Shown here piece after piece: positions 16,392 to 24,703 of a DNA stretch of 64,000 nucleotides (its first letter is position 1; every line of letters begins with the position of its first letter). The stretch comes from an uncultured Christensenellaceae bacterium (GTDB taxonomy: Bacteria; Bacillota; Clostridia; Christensenellales; Borkfalkiaceae). Below the pieces are notes generated by a model, which saw nothing but the letters and a program-made list of their open reading frames with translations, ran no database searches and was not told the DNA's origin. The translations under genes were made by a program, and so were the position numbers. The stretch spans positions 186,001 through 250,000 of the forward strand of contig CAJUKK010000001.1 in NCBI GenBank assembly GCA_910586985.1. The letters are read 5' to 3'.

Positions 16392-16420
16392 AGTATACCA
16401 TACCGAGCGAAAAAACACAA
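16392..16420 (-). promoter_or_regulatory. promoter of secG
   Basis: Minus strand TTGTGT (16415-16420), exactly 17 bp, TATACT (16392-16397). The start codon is about 40 nt after the -10 box, so the leader is of normal length. Confidence 0.6.
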
Positions 16421-16451
16421 CTTATTTTAAGCTGTTTTTATAAAAATGTAA

Positions 16452-16477
16452 AAAAATCCCTCTCCGTGGAGGAGAGG
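16452..16477 (-). terminator. terminator of the lipoprotein gene
   Basis: Minus strand CCTCTCC, TCCAC loop, GGAGAGG, then GATTTTTTT. It lies 14 nt after the stop codon. Confidence 0.8.
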
Positions 16478-16490
16478 AAAAGTTTTTACG

Positions 16491-16931
16491 TTATTTTGTT
16501 CCCTTAAATACGTCTAATCCGACGATACCGACGAATACGCAGTTACCGTTTACGTTTGGAAGTTCCTGAATTTTTTCAACAGCCGTTTTAATCTGTTCGT
16601 CCGTCATACCGAGCGCCTTGTAACTCTCTTCAAACTTTGCAGTCAAATCTTTGTCGGATTTAAATTCGAGGATACTGCAATAGGTAGGAATATTGAGGAC
16701 GCTCTTTTTAAATACGTGTACGTCGCAAATATCTTTGTAATTTTCGCCTGCAACCGATTCAATCTGATTTTTCAGATCATTTTGAAGAGCGTCAACGTCG
16801 GTCACGATCTCCCAACCGTCGTCTTTAAACGCACTTTCGATTTTTCCGTAAGAACTGCAACCGCATAGGGTGACGACCATTGTAACGATAAGCACGAGCG
16901 CCGTGCCGAGCACCGCTAATTTCTTTTTCAT
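16491..16931 (-). CDS. small lipoprotein, function unknown
   Basis: 146 residues. A lysine-rich start (MKKK), a hydrophobic stretch and the lipobox L-C-G-C (Cys25) predict a lipid-anchored extracellular protein. The mature part is acidic, about 120 residues, with a predicted alpha/beta pattern (WEIVTDVDALQNDL, then CSILEFKSDKDLTAKFEE, then GNCVFVGIVGLDVFKG). No family recognised. AAGGAG lies about 12 nt upstream of the start. A strong promoter and a terminator make it a single-gene transcript. Confidence 0.75.
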   Translation of the reverse strand: MKKKLAVLGTALVLIVTMVVTLCGCSSYGKIESAFKDDGWEIVTDVDALQNDLKNQIESVAGENYKDICDVHVFKKSVLNIPTYCSILEFKSDKDLTAKFEESYKALGMTDEQIKTAVEKIQELPNVNGNCVFVGIVGLDVFKGTK

Positions 16932-16964
16932 AACTATGTAAACTCCTTAATAATATTTTACATT

Positions 16965-16993
16965 ATTATAATATACGGCTGAATAATTGTCAA
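16965..16993 (-). promoter_or_regulatory. consensus sigma-A promoter of the lipoprotein gene
   Basis: Minus strand TTGACA (16988-16993), 17 bp, TATAAT (16965-16970): a perfect consensus. The leader is about 27 nt and carries AAGGAG. Confidence 0.85.
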
Positions 16994-17046
16994 GCGTTTT
17001 ACGATAAATTTTGTCGGATAAAGTATATTTGCCGTGCGCCCATGCG

Positions 17047-17075
17047 TTGACATTTTTTTTTTCTTCGTTTATAAT
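17047..17075 (+). promoter_or_regulatory. consensus sigma-A promoter immediately before the shikimate-kinase-like gene
   Basis: TTGACA (17047-17052), 17 bp, TATAAT (17070-17075). The start codon at 17085 is only 9 nt beyond the -10 box, so the predicted transcript begins within about 3 nt of the ATG. Confidence 0.85.
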
Positions 17076-17084
17076 AAACGGGAT

Positions 17085-17591
17085 ATGGATAACGTTGTGT
17101 TAATCGGTATGCCGTCGTCGGGAAAAAGTACGGCGGGCGTATTACTTGCAAAGAGAATCGGTTACGGATTTATCGACTGCGATCTGATTATTCAGGGCGA
17201 GCAGGGGTTGCGTCTTTCCGAAATTATCGAGAAGGAGGGCGCGGAAGGTTTTATCGGTATTGAAGAAAAGGTCAACGCAGGGCTGTATGCAAAACGTTGC
17301 GTTATTGCAACGGGCGGAAGTGTCGTTTACGGCAAGCGCGCCATGGAACATTTAAAAACGCTTGGTAAAATCGTCTATTTAAAGTTGGGGGTCGGCGAAG
17401 TTGAACGACGTATTCCCAGTTTTCAAAAACGCGGTGTTGTCATGCGCGGGAATATCACAACGTTGAAAGAACTTTATGCGGAACGAATTCCTCTCTATGA
17501 AAGATATGCGGATATCACGATTAATTGTGACGGAAAGTCGATTGACGCAACCGTGACGGAAATGGCAGCCGCGCTTGGATTTGAAATATGA
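17085..17591 (+). CDS. shikimate-kinase-like P-loop kinase
   Basis: 168 residues. The P-loop is GMPSSGKST (residues 8-16), followed by the D-x-D of shikimate kinases (Asp31, Asp33), ATGGS in place of the usual ATGGG, and ERIPLYERYAD near the end. The Arg that follows Phe in the classical F-R-x-x-E segment and contacts shikimate is replaced: here the segment reads GFIGIEEK. This variant forms a sub-family widely annotated as shikimate kinase in Clostridia; its true substrate is uncertain. The start at 17085 is set by the promoter, since an upstream in-frame ATG at 17034 precedes the -35 box. No ribosome site is present, so a leaderless mRNA is predicted. It overlaps the next gene by ATGA. Confidence 0.75.
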   Translation: MDNVVLIGMPSSGKSTAGVLLAKRIGYGFIDCDLIIQGEQGLRLSEIIEKEGAEGFIGIEEKVNAGLYAKRCVIATGGSVVYGKRAMEHLKTLGKIVYLKLGVGEVERRIPSFQKRGVVMRGNITTLKELYAERIPLYERYADITINCDGKSIDATVTEMAAALGFEI

Positions 17592-18556
17592 GGATATGTA
17601 TTTACGGCGCGGGGGCAATGGGCGTTTCGTTCGGAGCGCTGTTGCAACAAACAATGTCTGTTCCTATTGATTTCGTCACGCGTAACGTATTGCGCGTAAA
17701 AGCGTTAAACGAGCGCGGGGCGGAACTGATAAGCGGAAATACGAAAGTGGTCGTGCCTGTTCGAGCGATACTTCCCGAGCAAATGTCTGGCACGTACGAT
17801 ATAGTTTTTCTTGCGACGAAACAGAGAGGGAATACTCAAACCGCACAGTTTTTAAAACAGTATCTTGCGGACGACGGCGCGCTTGTAACGCTTCAGAACG
17901 GATTTCCCGAGCCGGAACTTGCAGACATTATCGAAGAAAACAGGGTATACGGCTGTACGCTTTCATGGGGAGCCGAGGCGGCGGACACGGGGAAAACTCT
18001 GATTACGAGTGACGCAGGATTTTACGTTGGGTTAGGTGCATACGGGAAAGGGAGTCGTTTAGTGGAGATAGGAGCATTGCTCTCGCCTGCATTCAAACTG
18101 ACGGTCGGCAATTTGTATGAAATGCGTTTTGCAAAGCTTGCAATCAATTCTTCTTTTTCAACGCTATCGACTATCTCGGGGTTACCGTTTGGCGTAATTG
18201 CAAAAAAATACAGAAAATATGCGGTCGGATTGATTCGAGAGGCGTTTGCCGTAGCAAGAGCATACGGTTGCCAAAAACTGCCGTTAAACGGGCACAACCT
18301 TTTTCGTGTACTTACTTTTGGCGGCGGAATCTTACTTTCCAAAGCGATGAAACGTTACAGGGATACGCGGTCGGGTATGCTCAAAGACCTTGCTTCGGGC
18401 AGACGGTGCGATATCGATTTTATATCGGGCGTTATCGTACGTTGCGGAGAGAAAAAAGCAATTCAGACACCGTTAACGGCGCGCGCCGTTGAACTTGTGC
18501 ATGACATTGAAAACGGATTGGCGGAAATCGCGCCCGAAACGATTTCACTGATATAG
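17588..18556 (+). CDS. ketopantoate reductase family protein (2-dehydropantoate 2-reductase-like)
   Basis: 322 residues. The N-terminal NADPH-binding motif is GAGAMG (residues 7-12). The C-terminal helical domain carries the catalytic-type Lys in RFAKLAINSSFSTLS, but the conserved Glu of the usual T-E-I-D segment is Asp here (CDIDFISG). The family reduces ketopantoate to pantoate for coenzyme A synthesis; PanE-like paralogues with other substrates are common, so the exact reaction is uncertain. It starts inside the stop of the kinase gene (ATGA), and gltX follows after 33 bp. Confidence 0.8.
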   Translation: MRICIYGAGAMGVSFGALLQQTMSVPIDFVTRNVLRVKALNERGAELISGNTKVVVPVRAILPEQMSGTYDIVFLATKQRGNTQTAQFLKQYLADDGALVTLQNGFPEPELADIIEENRVYGCTLSWGAEAADTGKTLITSDAGFYVGLGAYGKGSRLVEIGALLSPAFKLTVGNLYEMRFAKLAINSSFSTLSTISGLPFGVIAKKYRKYAVGLIREAFAVARAYGCQKLPLNGHNLFRVLTFGGGILLSKAMKRYRDTRSGMLKDLASGRRCDIDFISGVIVRCGEKKAIQTPLTARAVELVHDIENGLAEIAPETISLI

Positions 18557-18589
18557 AGACGGTAGATTATTCGGATAAGGAGTTAAATA

Positions 18590-20224
18590 ATGGATTTTGA
18601 AAAACTTGCGGAGCGGCTGTTGCCCGAGAAATATCCCGCGCTTGAAACGTATGAGACCAAATATCCGCCGAGAAATCTGGCGAAGGGAGCGGAGGTAACG
18701 CGTCTTGCGCCTTCGCCTACGGGATTTATTCATTTGGGGAATCTGTTTGTTGCGATTGCAAACGAGAGAATCGCACATCAGAGCGGCGGTGTGTTGTATC
18801 TGCGTATTGAGGATACAGATGAAAAACGTAAAGTGGACGGCGCGGTAGAAGCGGTAAAAAATGCGTTGCGCTATTTCGACATTAAGTTTGACGAAGGCGC
18901 GGAGATCGAGGGTGCGGAAAATGCCTATGCGCCCTATTATCAGCGTCAGCGCGCGGATATCTACCGTGCTTTCGTAAAAGATTTAATTAAAAAAGGGCGC
19001 GCTTATCCCTGTTTCTGTTCCGAAGAAGAGCTGTCTGCGCTCCGCGAACGTCAGACTGCGGAAAAGAAGATTACGGGTTATTACGGCGAGTACGCGGCAT
19101 GCCGCAATCTTTCGGAAGAAGAGATATATAAAAATCTCGATGCGGGCAAACCTTACGTGATTCGTTTGAAGTCGATGGGGAATCCTGAAAATAAACTCAA
19201 ATTTCATGACGAGATTAAAGGCGACATTACTGTGACGGAAAACGATCAGGACGTTGTGATATTAAAGAGTGACGGTATTCCGACTTACCACTTTGCGCAC
19301 GCGGTCGACGATCATTTTATGAGAACAACGCTCGTTATCCGCGGCGAAGAATGGCTTGCGTCGCTACCTATTCATATCGAACTGTTTGAAACGCTCGGAT
19401 TTCCGCGCCCGCGTTACGGGCACAATTGTTCGCTCATGAAACAGGACGGCGATACGCGCCGCAAGCTTTCCAAGCGTAAAGACCCCGAGTTGTCGCTTGA
19501 ATTTTACCGTCAGGAAGGGTATTACGCTCCTGCGGTTAAAACGTATATGCTGACGCTGCTCAATTCTAATTTCGAAGAATGGAGACTGAAAAATCCGCTG
19601 AGTCCGTTGGAGGAATTTAAGTTTTCCGTCAATAAAATGGGGAAGAGCGGCGCGCTTTTTGATCTCGATAAACTCAACGATATTTCTAAAAATGAACTTG
19701 CAAAGCTTTCCGCTGAAGAGATGTTCGACTTTTTAAAGGCATGGACGTACGAGTACGGAACTAACGCGCAGTATGCGTATTTTAAAGACAGGGAATATCT
19801 TTTGCGCGCGCTTAATTTGTGTATGGGCACGTCGAGCAAAAAGCGCAGAAAAGATTTTACGACGGCAAGTCAGGCAATGTCGTTGCTTGAATATTTTTTC
19901 AGAAAGACGGAAAAGATCGACGAGTACCGTGTGAGCGACACAGACAAAAAGGCGATTTTGAACGCGTTTATTAACTCGTATGTTTTTTCTGACGACGCTC
20001 AAACTTGGTTTGCAAAGGTGAAGGAAGTCGCCGCAGATCTCGGTTTTGCGGCGGAGATGAAAGATTTTAAGGCGAATCCCGAGAATTATAAAGGTAACGT
20101 TGCGGACGTAGCGGAGGTGCTGCGCATAGCCGTTTGCGGAAGAGCAAATACCCCCGATCTTTGGACAATCATGCAGATTCTGGGAGAGGAAGAGACGCGC
20201 AAGAGAATTGCAGACGAACTTTAA
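18590..20224 (+). CDS. gltX: glutamate--tRNA ligase
   Basis: 544 residues, class I aminoacyl-tRNA synthetase. The catalytic signatures are RLAPSPTGFIHLGN (HIGH-type motif, residues 38-51) and KLSKRKD (KMSKS-type). The N-terminus has an extra 35 residues before the first motif, and the C-terminal anticodon-binding part is longer than in E. coli GltX, as in a clostridial sub-family. It could load tRNA-Glu only or also tRNA-Gln (non-discriminating); this cannot be decided here. AAGGAG lies 8 nt before the start, and thyA follows after 9 bp. Confidence 0.92.
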   Translation: MDFEKLAERLLPEKYPALETYETKYPPRNLAKGAEVTRLAPSPTGFIHLGNLFVAIANERIAHQSGGVLYLRIEDTDEKRKVDGAVEAVKNALRYFDIKFDEGAEIEGAENAYAPYYQRQRADIYRAFVKDLIKKGRAYPCFCSEEELSALRERQTAEKKITGYYGEYAACRNLSEEEIYKNLDAGKPYVIRLKSMGNPENKLKFHDEIKGDITVTENDQDVVILKSDGIPTYHFAHAVDDHFMRTTLVIRGEEWLASLPIHIELFETLGFPRPRYGHNCSLMKQDGDTRRKLSKRKDPELSLEFYRQEGYYAPAVKTYMLTLLNSNFEEWRLKNPLSPLEEFKFSVNKMGKSGALFDLDKLNDISKNELAKLSAEEMFDFLKAWTYEYGTNAQYAYFKDREYLLRALNLCMGTSSKKRRKDFTTASQAMSLLEYFFRKTEKIDEYRVSDTDKKAILNAFINSYVFSDDAQTWFAKVKEVAADLGFAAEMKDFKANPENYKGNVADVAEVLRIAVCGRANTPDLWTIMQILGEEETRKRIADEL

Positions 20225-20233
20225 GGAGACATA

Positions 20234-21064
20234 ATGAGCAGAGCAGACGAAATCTTTATCGAGAATTGCACCGACATCATTAAGCACGGCGTATGGGACA
20301 CGGAGCTGGAAGTCCGCCCGCATTGGGAGGACGGCGCGCCCGCGCATACCGTTAAGAAATTCGGTATCGTCAACCGTTATAATTTGCAGGAAGAGTTTCC
20401 GATTCAGACGATTCGGCGTTGCGCGTTTAAGTCGTGCGTGGACGAACTTCTTTGGATTTGGCAAAAAAAGAGCAATAACGTGCATGATCTGAAATCGCAT
20501 ATTTGGGATAGCTGGGCGGACGAAACGGGTTCGATCGGTAAGGCGTACGGCTATCAGCTTGCGCAAAAGTCCAAATATAAAGAGGGAGAGTTCGATCAGG
20601 TCGACAGAGTGTTGTTTGATTTGAAACATAATCCCGCATCGCGCAGAATCATGACGAATTTATATAATTTTAACGATCTTCACGAAATGCATCTGTATCC
20701 TTGCGCTTATTCGATGACGTTTAACGTTTCGGGCGATACGCTTAACGGCATTTTAAACCAGCGTTCCAACGATATGCTCACGGCGAATAACTGGAACGTT
20801 GTACAGTATGCCGTGCTCCTTATTATGTTTGCTCAGGTTTCGGGACTGAAGGCGGGGGAGCTTGTTCACGTGATTGCCGACGCGCACCTTTACGACAGGC
20901 ATATTCCCATCGTTGAAAAGGTTTTAACAAATCCGCAGAAACGCGCTCCTAAATTAATCGTCGATCCAACCGTGAAAGATTTTTATGATTTTACAGTGGA
21001 CAGTTTTAAATTGGAGAATTACGAATACAGCGTTTTGGAAGAAAAAATACCCGTTGCAATATAA
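20234..21064 (+). CDS. thyA: thymidylate synthase
   Basis: 276 residues, the standard ThyA length. The nucleophile is Cys157 in MHLYPCAYSM, with the phosphate-binding RR in NPASRRIM, the folate/dUMP segment QRSNDM and the terminal VAI. It methylates dUMP to dTMP using methylene-tetrahydrofolate, yielding dihydrofolate, which the next gene product reduces. AAGGAG lies 5 nt before the start. Confidence 0.97.
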   Translation: MSRADEIFIENCTDIIKHGVWDTELEVRPHWEDGAPAHTVKKFGIVNRYNLQEEFPIQTIRRCAFKSCVDELLWIWQKKSNNVHDLKSHIWDSWADETGSIGKAYGYQLAQKSKYKEGEFDQVDRVLFDLKHNPASRRIMTNLYNFNDLHEMHLYPCAYSMTFNVSGDTLNGILNQRSNDMLTANNWNVVQYAVLLIMFAQVSGLKAGELVHVIADAHLYDRHIPIVEKVLTNPQKRAPKLIVDPTVKDFYDFTVDSFKLENYEYSVLEEKIPVAI

Positions 21065-21073
21065 GGAGGAAAT

Positions 21074-21577
21074 ATGAAAGCGATATTCCACGCTGACAGA
21101 GAATGGGGAATCGGGAAAAAGAACGATCTTATGTTTTCGTTGCCTCTCGACATGAAGTTTTTCCGTGAGACGACGAAGGACAAGATAATAGTGATGGGAC
21201 GGAACACGTTGAATTCTTTTCCCAACGGAAAACCGCTGAAAAACCGTGTTAATATCGTGCTCTCTTCTAAAAAGGTCGATGAGGACGTGATTGCCGTGCA
21301 TAATTCAGATGAATTGTTTGAAGAGTTAAATAAGTATCCCGAGGACGACGTTTATGTGATCGGCGGGGCGAGCGTTTATAATATGTTAATGCCCTATTGC
21401 AGCGAGGTGCTGGTAACAAAAGTGGATGCAATCGGCGGGGCGGAGGTATATGTTAACAATCTCGACGAGGACGATCGTTTCGAGCTTGTACAGCAGAGTG
21501 TTCCGCAGTTAGACAACGGTTATACGATAACGTTTTGTACCTATCGGAATAAACATATTAAGAAAATTATCGGATAA
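21074..21577 (+). CDS. folA: dihydrofolate reductase
   Basis: 167 residues. DHFR features: N-terminal MKAIFHADREWGIGKKND with the W-G-I-G loop, SLPLDMKFFRETT, the VMGRNTLNSFP block and VIGGASVYNMLMPY for NADPH binding. It reduces dihydrofolate produced by ThyA and is 9 bp behind that gene with a ribosome site (AAGGAGG). It is the last gene of the unit and is followed by a terminator. Confidence 0.96.
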   Translation: MKAIFHADREWGIGKKNDLMFSLPLDMKFFRETTKDKIIVMGRNTLNSFPNGKPLKNRVNIVLSSKKVDEDVIAVHNSDELFEELNKYPEDDVYVIGGASVYNMLMPYCSEVLVTKVDAIGGAEVYVNNLDEDDRFELVQQSVPQLDNGYTITFCTYRNKHIKKIIG

Positions 21578-21583
21578 ATAAAA

Positions 21584-21620
21584 AAAGACGGTTGTTTTTT
21601 TGTAGCGACCGTCTTTTTTT
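21584..21620 (+). terminator. intrinsic terminator after folA
   Basis: AAAGACGGT, a 15-nt loop, ACCGTCTTT and four more T residues. Confidence 0.8.
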
Positions 21621-21621
21621 G

Positions 21622-21650
21622 TTGTAAAATTCCCCAAAAAGTATTACAAT
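21622..21650 (+). promoter_or_regulatory. promoter of typA
   Basis: TTGTAA (21622-21627), 17 bp, TACAAT (21645-21650), with a leader of about 20 nt that carries AAGAGGT. Confidence 0.6.
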
Positions 21651-21676
21651 AAGCGTTGAGTTTTTAAGAGGTAACT

Positions 21677-23500
21677 ATGATCAGAGAAGATTTAAGAAAC
21701 ATTGCAATTATAGCACACGTTGACCACGGCAAGACGACTCTTGTCGATCAGATGTTAAAACAGGGCGGCACGTTCCGCGAGAATCAGGTTGTGGAAGAGC
21801 GCGTAATGGATTCGGGTGCGCTAGAAAAGGAACGCGGAATCACGATTCTTGCAAAAAACACTTCGCTTCATTATAACGGTGTTAAAATCAACGTTGTCGA
21901 TACGCCCGGACATGCGGATTTTTCGGGCGAGGTTGAACGCGTGCTTAAAATGGTGTCCGGCGTATTAATTCTGGTGGACGCGGCGGAAGGACCGATGCCG
22001 CAGACGCGTTTCGTTACGCAAAAAGCGCTTGAAATGGGGCATCGTTTGATTATTGTCGTAAATAAAATAGACAGACCGGATGCTCGAGTGAACGAAGTTA
22101 TCGACGAAGTATTGGAGCTTTTGATGGATCTGAATGCGTCCGACGAGCAGCTTGAAAGTCCGTTTGTATTTTGTTCGGGGCGCGACGGTACTTCGTCGCT
22201 CGATGCGAATGAGAAGGGAACGGATTTGAAACCGCTGTTTCAAACGATTCTCGATCAATTCCCGCCCCTTGAAGTTGATGAAACGGGCGACTTGCAAATT
22301 CTTGTTTCGTCTATCGATTACAACGAGTACGTTGGCAGAATCGGTATCGGCAGGATTGAGCGTGGGGTGGCGAAACAAAATGCGGACGTTACGGTGTGCA
22401 ACTTTAACCATAAAGAGGTGAATACACGCGGTAAACTTGTAGGACTTTACGAGATCGAAGGGTTGAACCGCGTGCCCTGCGAGAGCGCTAAAGCGGGCGA
22501 TATCGTCTGCTTTGCGGGACTTGATAAAATCAATATCGGCGATACGGTCTGTGCATCGTCGCTTATAGAGCCTGTTCCCTTCGTTAAAATTTCCGATCCG
22601 ACGGTTGAAATGATCTTTTCTGTCAACGATTCCCCGTTCGCGGGAAAAGAGGGAAAGTTTGTTACGACGCGACATTTGCGTGAGCGGCTGTACCGCGAGC
22701 TGCTGCGCGACGTTTCGCTCCGTGTGGAAGATACCGATTCCGCCGATTCGTTCCGTGTAAGCGGCAGAGGAGAAATGCATTTGTCTATACTCATCGAGAC
22801 AATGCGGCGCGAAGGTTACGAATTTCAGGTAAGCTCTCCGAAAGTTCTTTATAAGGATATCGACGGCGAAAAGTATGAACCCGTTGAGCGGTTGATTGTA
22901 GACGTTCCCGAAAACAGCACCGGTCCCGTTTTTCAGAGCATGGGTGAGCGGAAGGGCGAACTTCTTCACATGACCGCGATCGGTTCGCGTATGCGGCTTG
23001 AATTTCTTGTTCCCGCACGCGGTTTGTTCGGATACAAGAGTGAATTTTTGACGGATACAAAGGGCGAAGGGGTTATGAGCTCGGTATTTTTCGAGTATCA
23101 ACCGTATAAAGGCGAGATCACGCGCAAATTAACGGGATCGCTTGTCGCGTTTGAAACGGGCGAGGCGGTAACTTACGGTCTTTATAATGCGCAGGGCAGA
23201 GGACTCTTATTTATCGGTGCAGGCACGACTGTATATGAAGGTATGGTTGTAGGAGTTTCCCCCAAAGAGGGAGATATTAACGTTAACGTATGTAAGACCA
23301 AGCATTTGACGAATACGCGTTCGTCTTCTTCGGACGACGCGCTCCGCTTGATTCCTCCGAAAAAAATGAGTCTCGAAGAATCGCTTGAATATATCGGGGA
23401 TGACGAACTGCTTGAAATTACGCCTTTAAACGTAAGAATTCGCAAACAAATTCTCAACGGTGAGCTTCGCGCAAAGGCGCGCGCAAAAGCGAAGCAATGA
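21677..23500 (+). CDS. typA: ribosome-associated translational GTPase TypA/BipA
   Basis: 607 residues, full length. The GTPase domain has G1 AHVDHGKTTL, G2 in ERGITI, G3 VDTPGHADFSGEV and G4 NKIDRPDAR. Then come EF-G-like domains II, III and V, and the BipA-specific C-terminal domain (TGEAVTYGLYNAQGRG to the Lys/Ala-rich tail). It acts in 50S assembly and stress adaptation. It is monocistronic: its own promoter is upstream and a terminator hairpin is downstream. Confidence 0.97.
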   Translation: MIREDLRNIAIIAHVDHGKTTLVDQMLKQGGTFRENQVVEERVMDSGALEKERGITILAKNTSLHYNGVKINVVDTPGHADFSGEVERVLKMVSGVLILVDAAEGPMPQTRFVTQKALEMGHRLIIVVNKIDRPDARVNEVIDEVLELLMDLNASDEQLESPFVFCSGRDGTSSLDANEKGTDLKPLFQTILDQFPPLEVDETGDLQILVSSIDYNEYVGRIGIGRIERGVAKQNADVTVCNFNHKEVNTRGKLVGLYEIEGLNRVPCESAKAGDIVCFAGLDKINIGDTVCASSLIEPVPFVKISDPTVEMIFSVNDSPFAGKEGKFVTTRHLRERLYRELLRDVSLRVEDTDSADSFRVSGRGEMHLSILIETMRREGYEFQVSSPKVLYKDIDGEKYEPVERLIVDVPENSTGPVFQSMGERKGELLHMTAIGSRMRLEFLVPARGLFGYKSEFLTDTKGEGVMSSVFFEYQPYKGEITRKLTGSLVAFETGEAVTYGLYNAQGRGLLFIGAGTTVYEGMVVGVSPKEGDINVNVCKTKHLTNTRSSSSDDALRLIPPKKMSLEESLEYIGDDELLEITPLNVRIRKQILNGELRAKARAKAKQ

Positions 23501-23566
23501 GCAGTCTAAATATATTCGATTTGTTAATTAACGCTTATGTCTTTATATGCGTACAATATTGAAGTA

Positions 23567-23594
23567 AAAGCCCCTCGCAATTGCGGGGGGCTTT
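23567..23594. terminator. bidirectional terminator between typA and ylmH
   Basis: AAAGCCCCTCGCAA / TTGCGGGGGGCTTT, a 14-bp stem with one wobble, flanked by A residues on the left and T/A residues on the right. It serves both converging genes. Confidence 0.75.
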
Positions 23595-23601
23595 AATAAA
23601 A

Positions 23602-24342
23602 TCAGGTGGGGTGTTCGACTGTAATATGTTCGGATCCGCGTGCCGTTCGTTCGGAGGAAACAAAATAAAATTTTCCTTTTCCGCGCAAAGCAATGCTGTC
23701 GCCTGAACGGATTTCAGCGGAAATATTCTTGCACGACATGCCGTTGATGGTGATGAGATCGTGTTCGAACGCTTCTTTTACGTCGTTGCGGGAAAGACGA
23801 AATACGGCGGCGATGACGCAGTCTCTCCGCAATGAGGAGGCAAAATACCGTTCGGTTATACGGGTGTTACTCGGTGGAATGTTTTCCGAGGAGCGCGCAC
23901 AGATCACTTCGGTATGACGGATACGGGTGAGATTTTGCGTAAGAAAGTCCGCAATTCGCTCAAGACAAAAAATAAATGATGTATTATTGTCCTTTATAAT
24001 AATATCGCCTATTAATGCACGTTCAATGCCAAGCGAAAGCGTAGCTCCCAAAATATCGCGATGGGAAAGTTTTTCTGCAAATTTTTGATTTTTTGGGGAT
24101 ATTTTTAAGGTCGATATGGGAAAACGTAAATTATTTTCCGATATATCTCCAAAGCGTACGACTTTGCGCACGCACCCGTCTGCGCCACCGAACAGATACG
24201 GCGAGGCGAAGGAAAATTTCCCTGCTTCCATAAGGAACAGCGTACATTCTCCCTCGCTCAAAAAATCGCTGTATGTGTATCTGCCTGTCTGAAAGCTGCG
24301 CTCGGCAAGTTCGCGCAGTCTGTTTTCAAGTTGTTTTTCCAT
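23602..24342 (-). CDS. ylmH: S4-domain RNA-binding protein, YlmH family
   Basis: 246 residues from the ATG at 24342 (MEKQLENRLRELAERSF). An ATG 10 codons earlier (24372) overlaps a TACAAT -10 box whose -35 TTGACA lies 17 bp away, so the shorter form is preferred. The protein has the YlmH order: an N-terminal alpha/beta domain (about 1-80), a central RRM-like domain with GATLSLGIERALIGDI, and a C-terminal S4 RNA-binding domain (SRNDVKEAFEHDLITINGM). In B. subtilis YlmH works in rescue of stalled ribosomes and lies in the division cluster; here it is monocistronic, beside yabP. No ribosome site is visible for either start. Confidence 0.85.
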   Translation of the reverse strand: MEKQLENRLRELAERSFQTGRYTYSDFLSEGECTLFLMEAGKFSFASPYLFGGADGCVRKVVRFGDISENNLRFPISTLKISPKNQKFAEKLSHRDILGATLSLGIERALIGDIIIKDNNTSFIFCLERIADFLTQNLTRIRHTEVICARSSENIPPSNTRITERYFASSLRRDCVIAAVFRLSRNDVKEAFEHDLITINGMSCKNISAEIRSGDSIALRGKGKFYFVSSERTARGSEHITVEHPT

Positions 24343-24416
24343 ATTTATATCAAAATTTATTTTTTTAGTCATTGTAACATTCTATTTTTAATTTGTCAAC
24401 AGCGAAAAAATCATTC

Positions 24417-24444
24417 ATAAATGTGTCCGTTGATTCATAGTTTA
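24417..24444 (+). promoter_or_regulatory. possible sigma-E type sporulation promoter before yabP
   Basis: ATA (24417-24419), 16 bp, CATAGTTTA (24436-24444) fits the B. subtilis sigma-E pattern ATA-N16-CATANNNTA. The yabP start is 4 nt further on, and no ribosome site is present. The pattern is short, so this is tentative. Confidence 0.4.
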
Positions 24445-24448
24445 AACT

Positions 24449-24703
24449 ATGACGGAAAACGTACAGAGTATTCTTACAATCGAACAACGAAAAAAAATTA
24501 CAATGACGGGCGTGGAGAGCGTAGACGCTTTCTCGGACGGGGCAATTTCACTTACTGTGGGCGGTAAAAAAGTGCTGATTACAGGTGCCGGACTTAAAAT
24601 CCTTGCTTTTTCCAAGGGGAACGGCAATTTTTCGGCGACGGGCGAAGTGAGTTCGGTCAAATACGGCGGCGGGAAAGGGGGCTTGAAAAGGCTGCTTAAA
24701 TGA
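24449..24703 (+). CDS. yabP: sporulation protein YabP
   Basis: 84 residues. The segment RKKITMTGVESVDAFSDGAI and GGKKVLITGAGLKILAFSKGNG are the hallmark of the YabP/YqfC family of small sporulation proteins made in the mother cell. It overlaps yabQ by ATGA and stands at the head of yabP-yabQ-divIC, the classical order in Bacillota spore formers. The gene has no Shine-Dalgarno sequence (TTTAAACT directly before the ATG), so it may be leaderless from the sporulation-type promoter. Confidence 0.9.
   Translation: MTENVQSILTIEQRKKITMTGVESVDAFSDGAISLTVGGKKVLITGAGLKILAFSKGNGNFSATGEVSSVKYGGGKGGLKRLLK

Noticed and set aside
19733..20629. Minus-strand open frame of 298 codons across gltX-thyA
   Set aside because: Covers two unrelated real genes in antisense; no start signal.
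21965..23101. Minus-strand open frame of 378 codons inside typA
   Set aside because: Antisense shadow with Arg/His-rich low-meaning composition; typA is intact on the plus strand.
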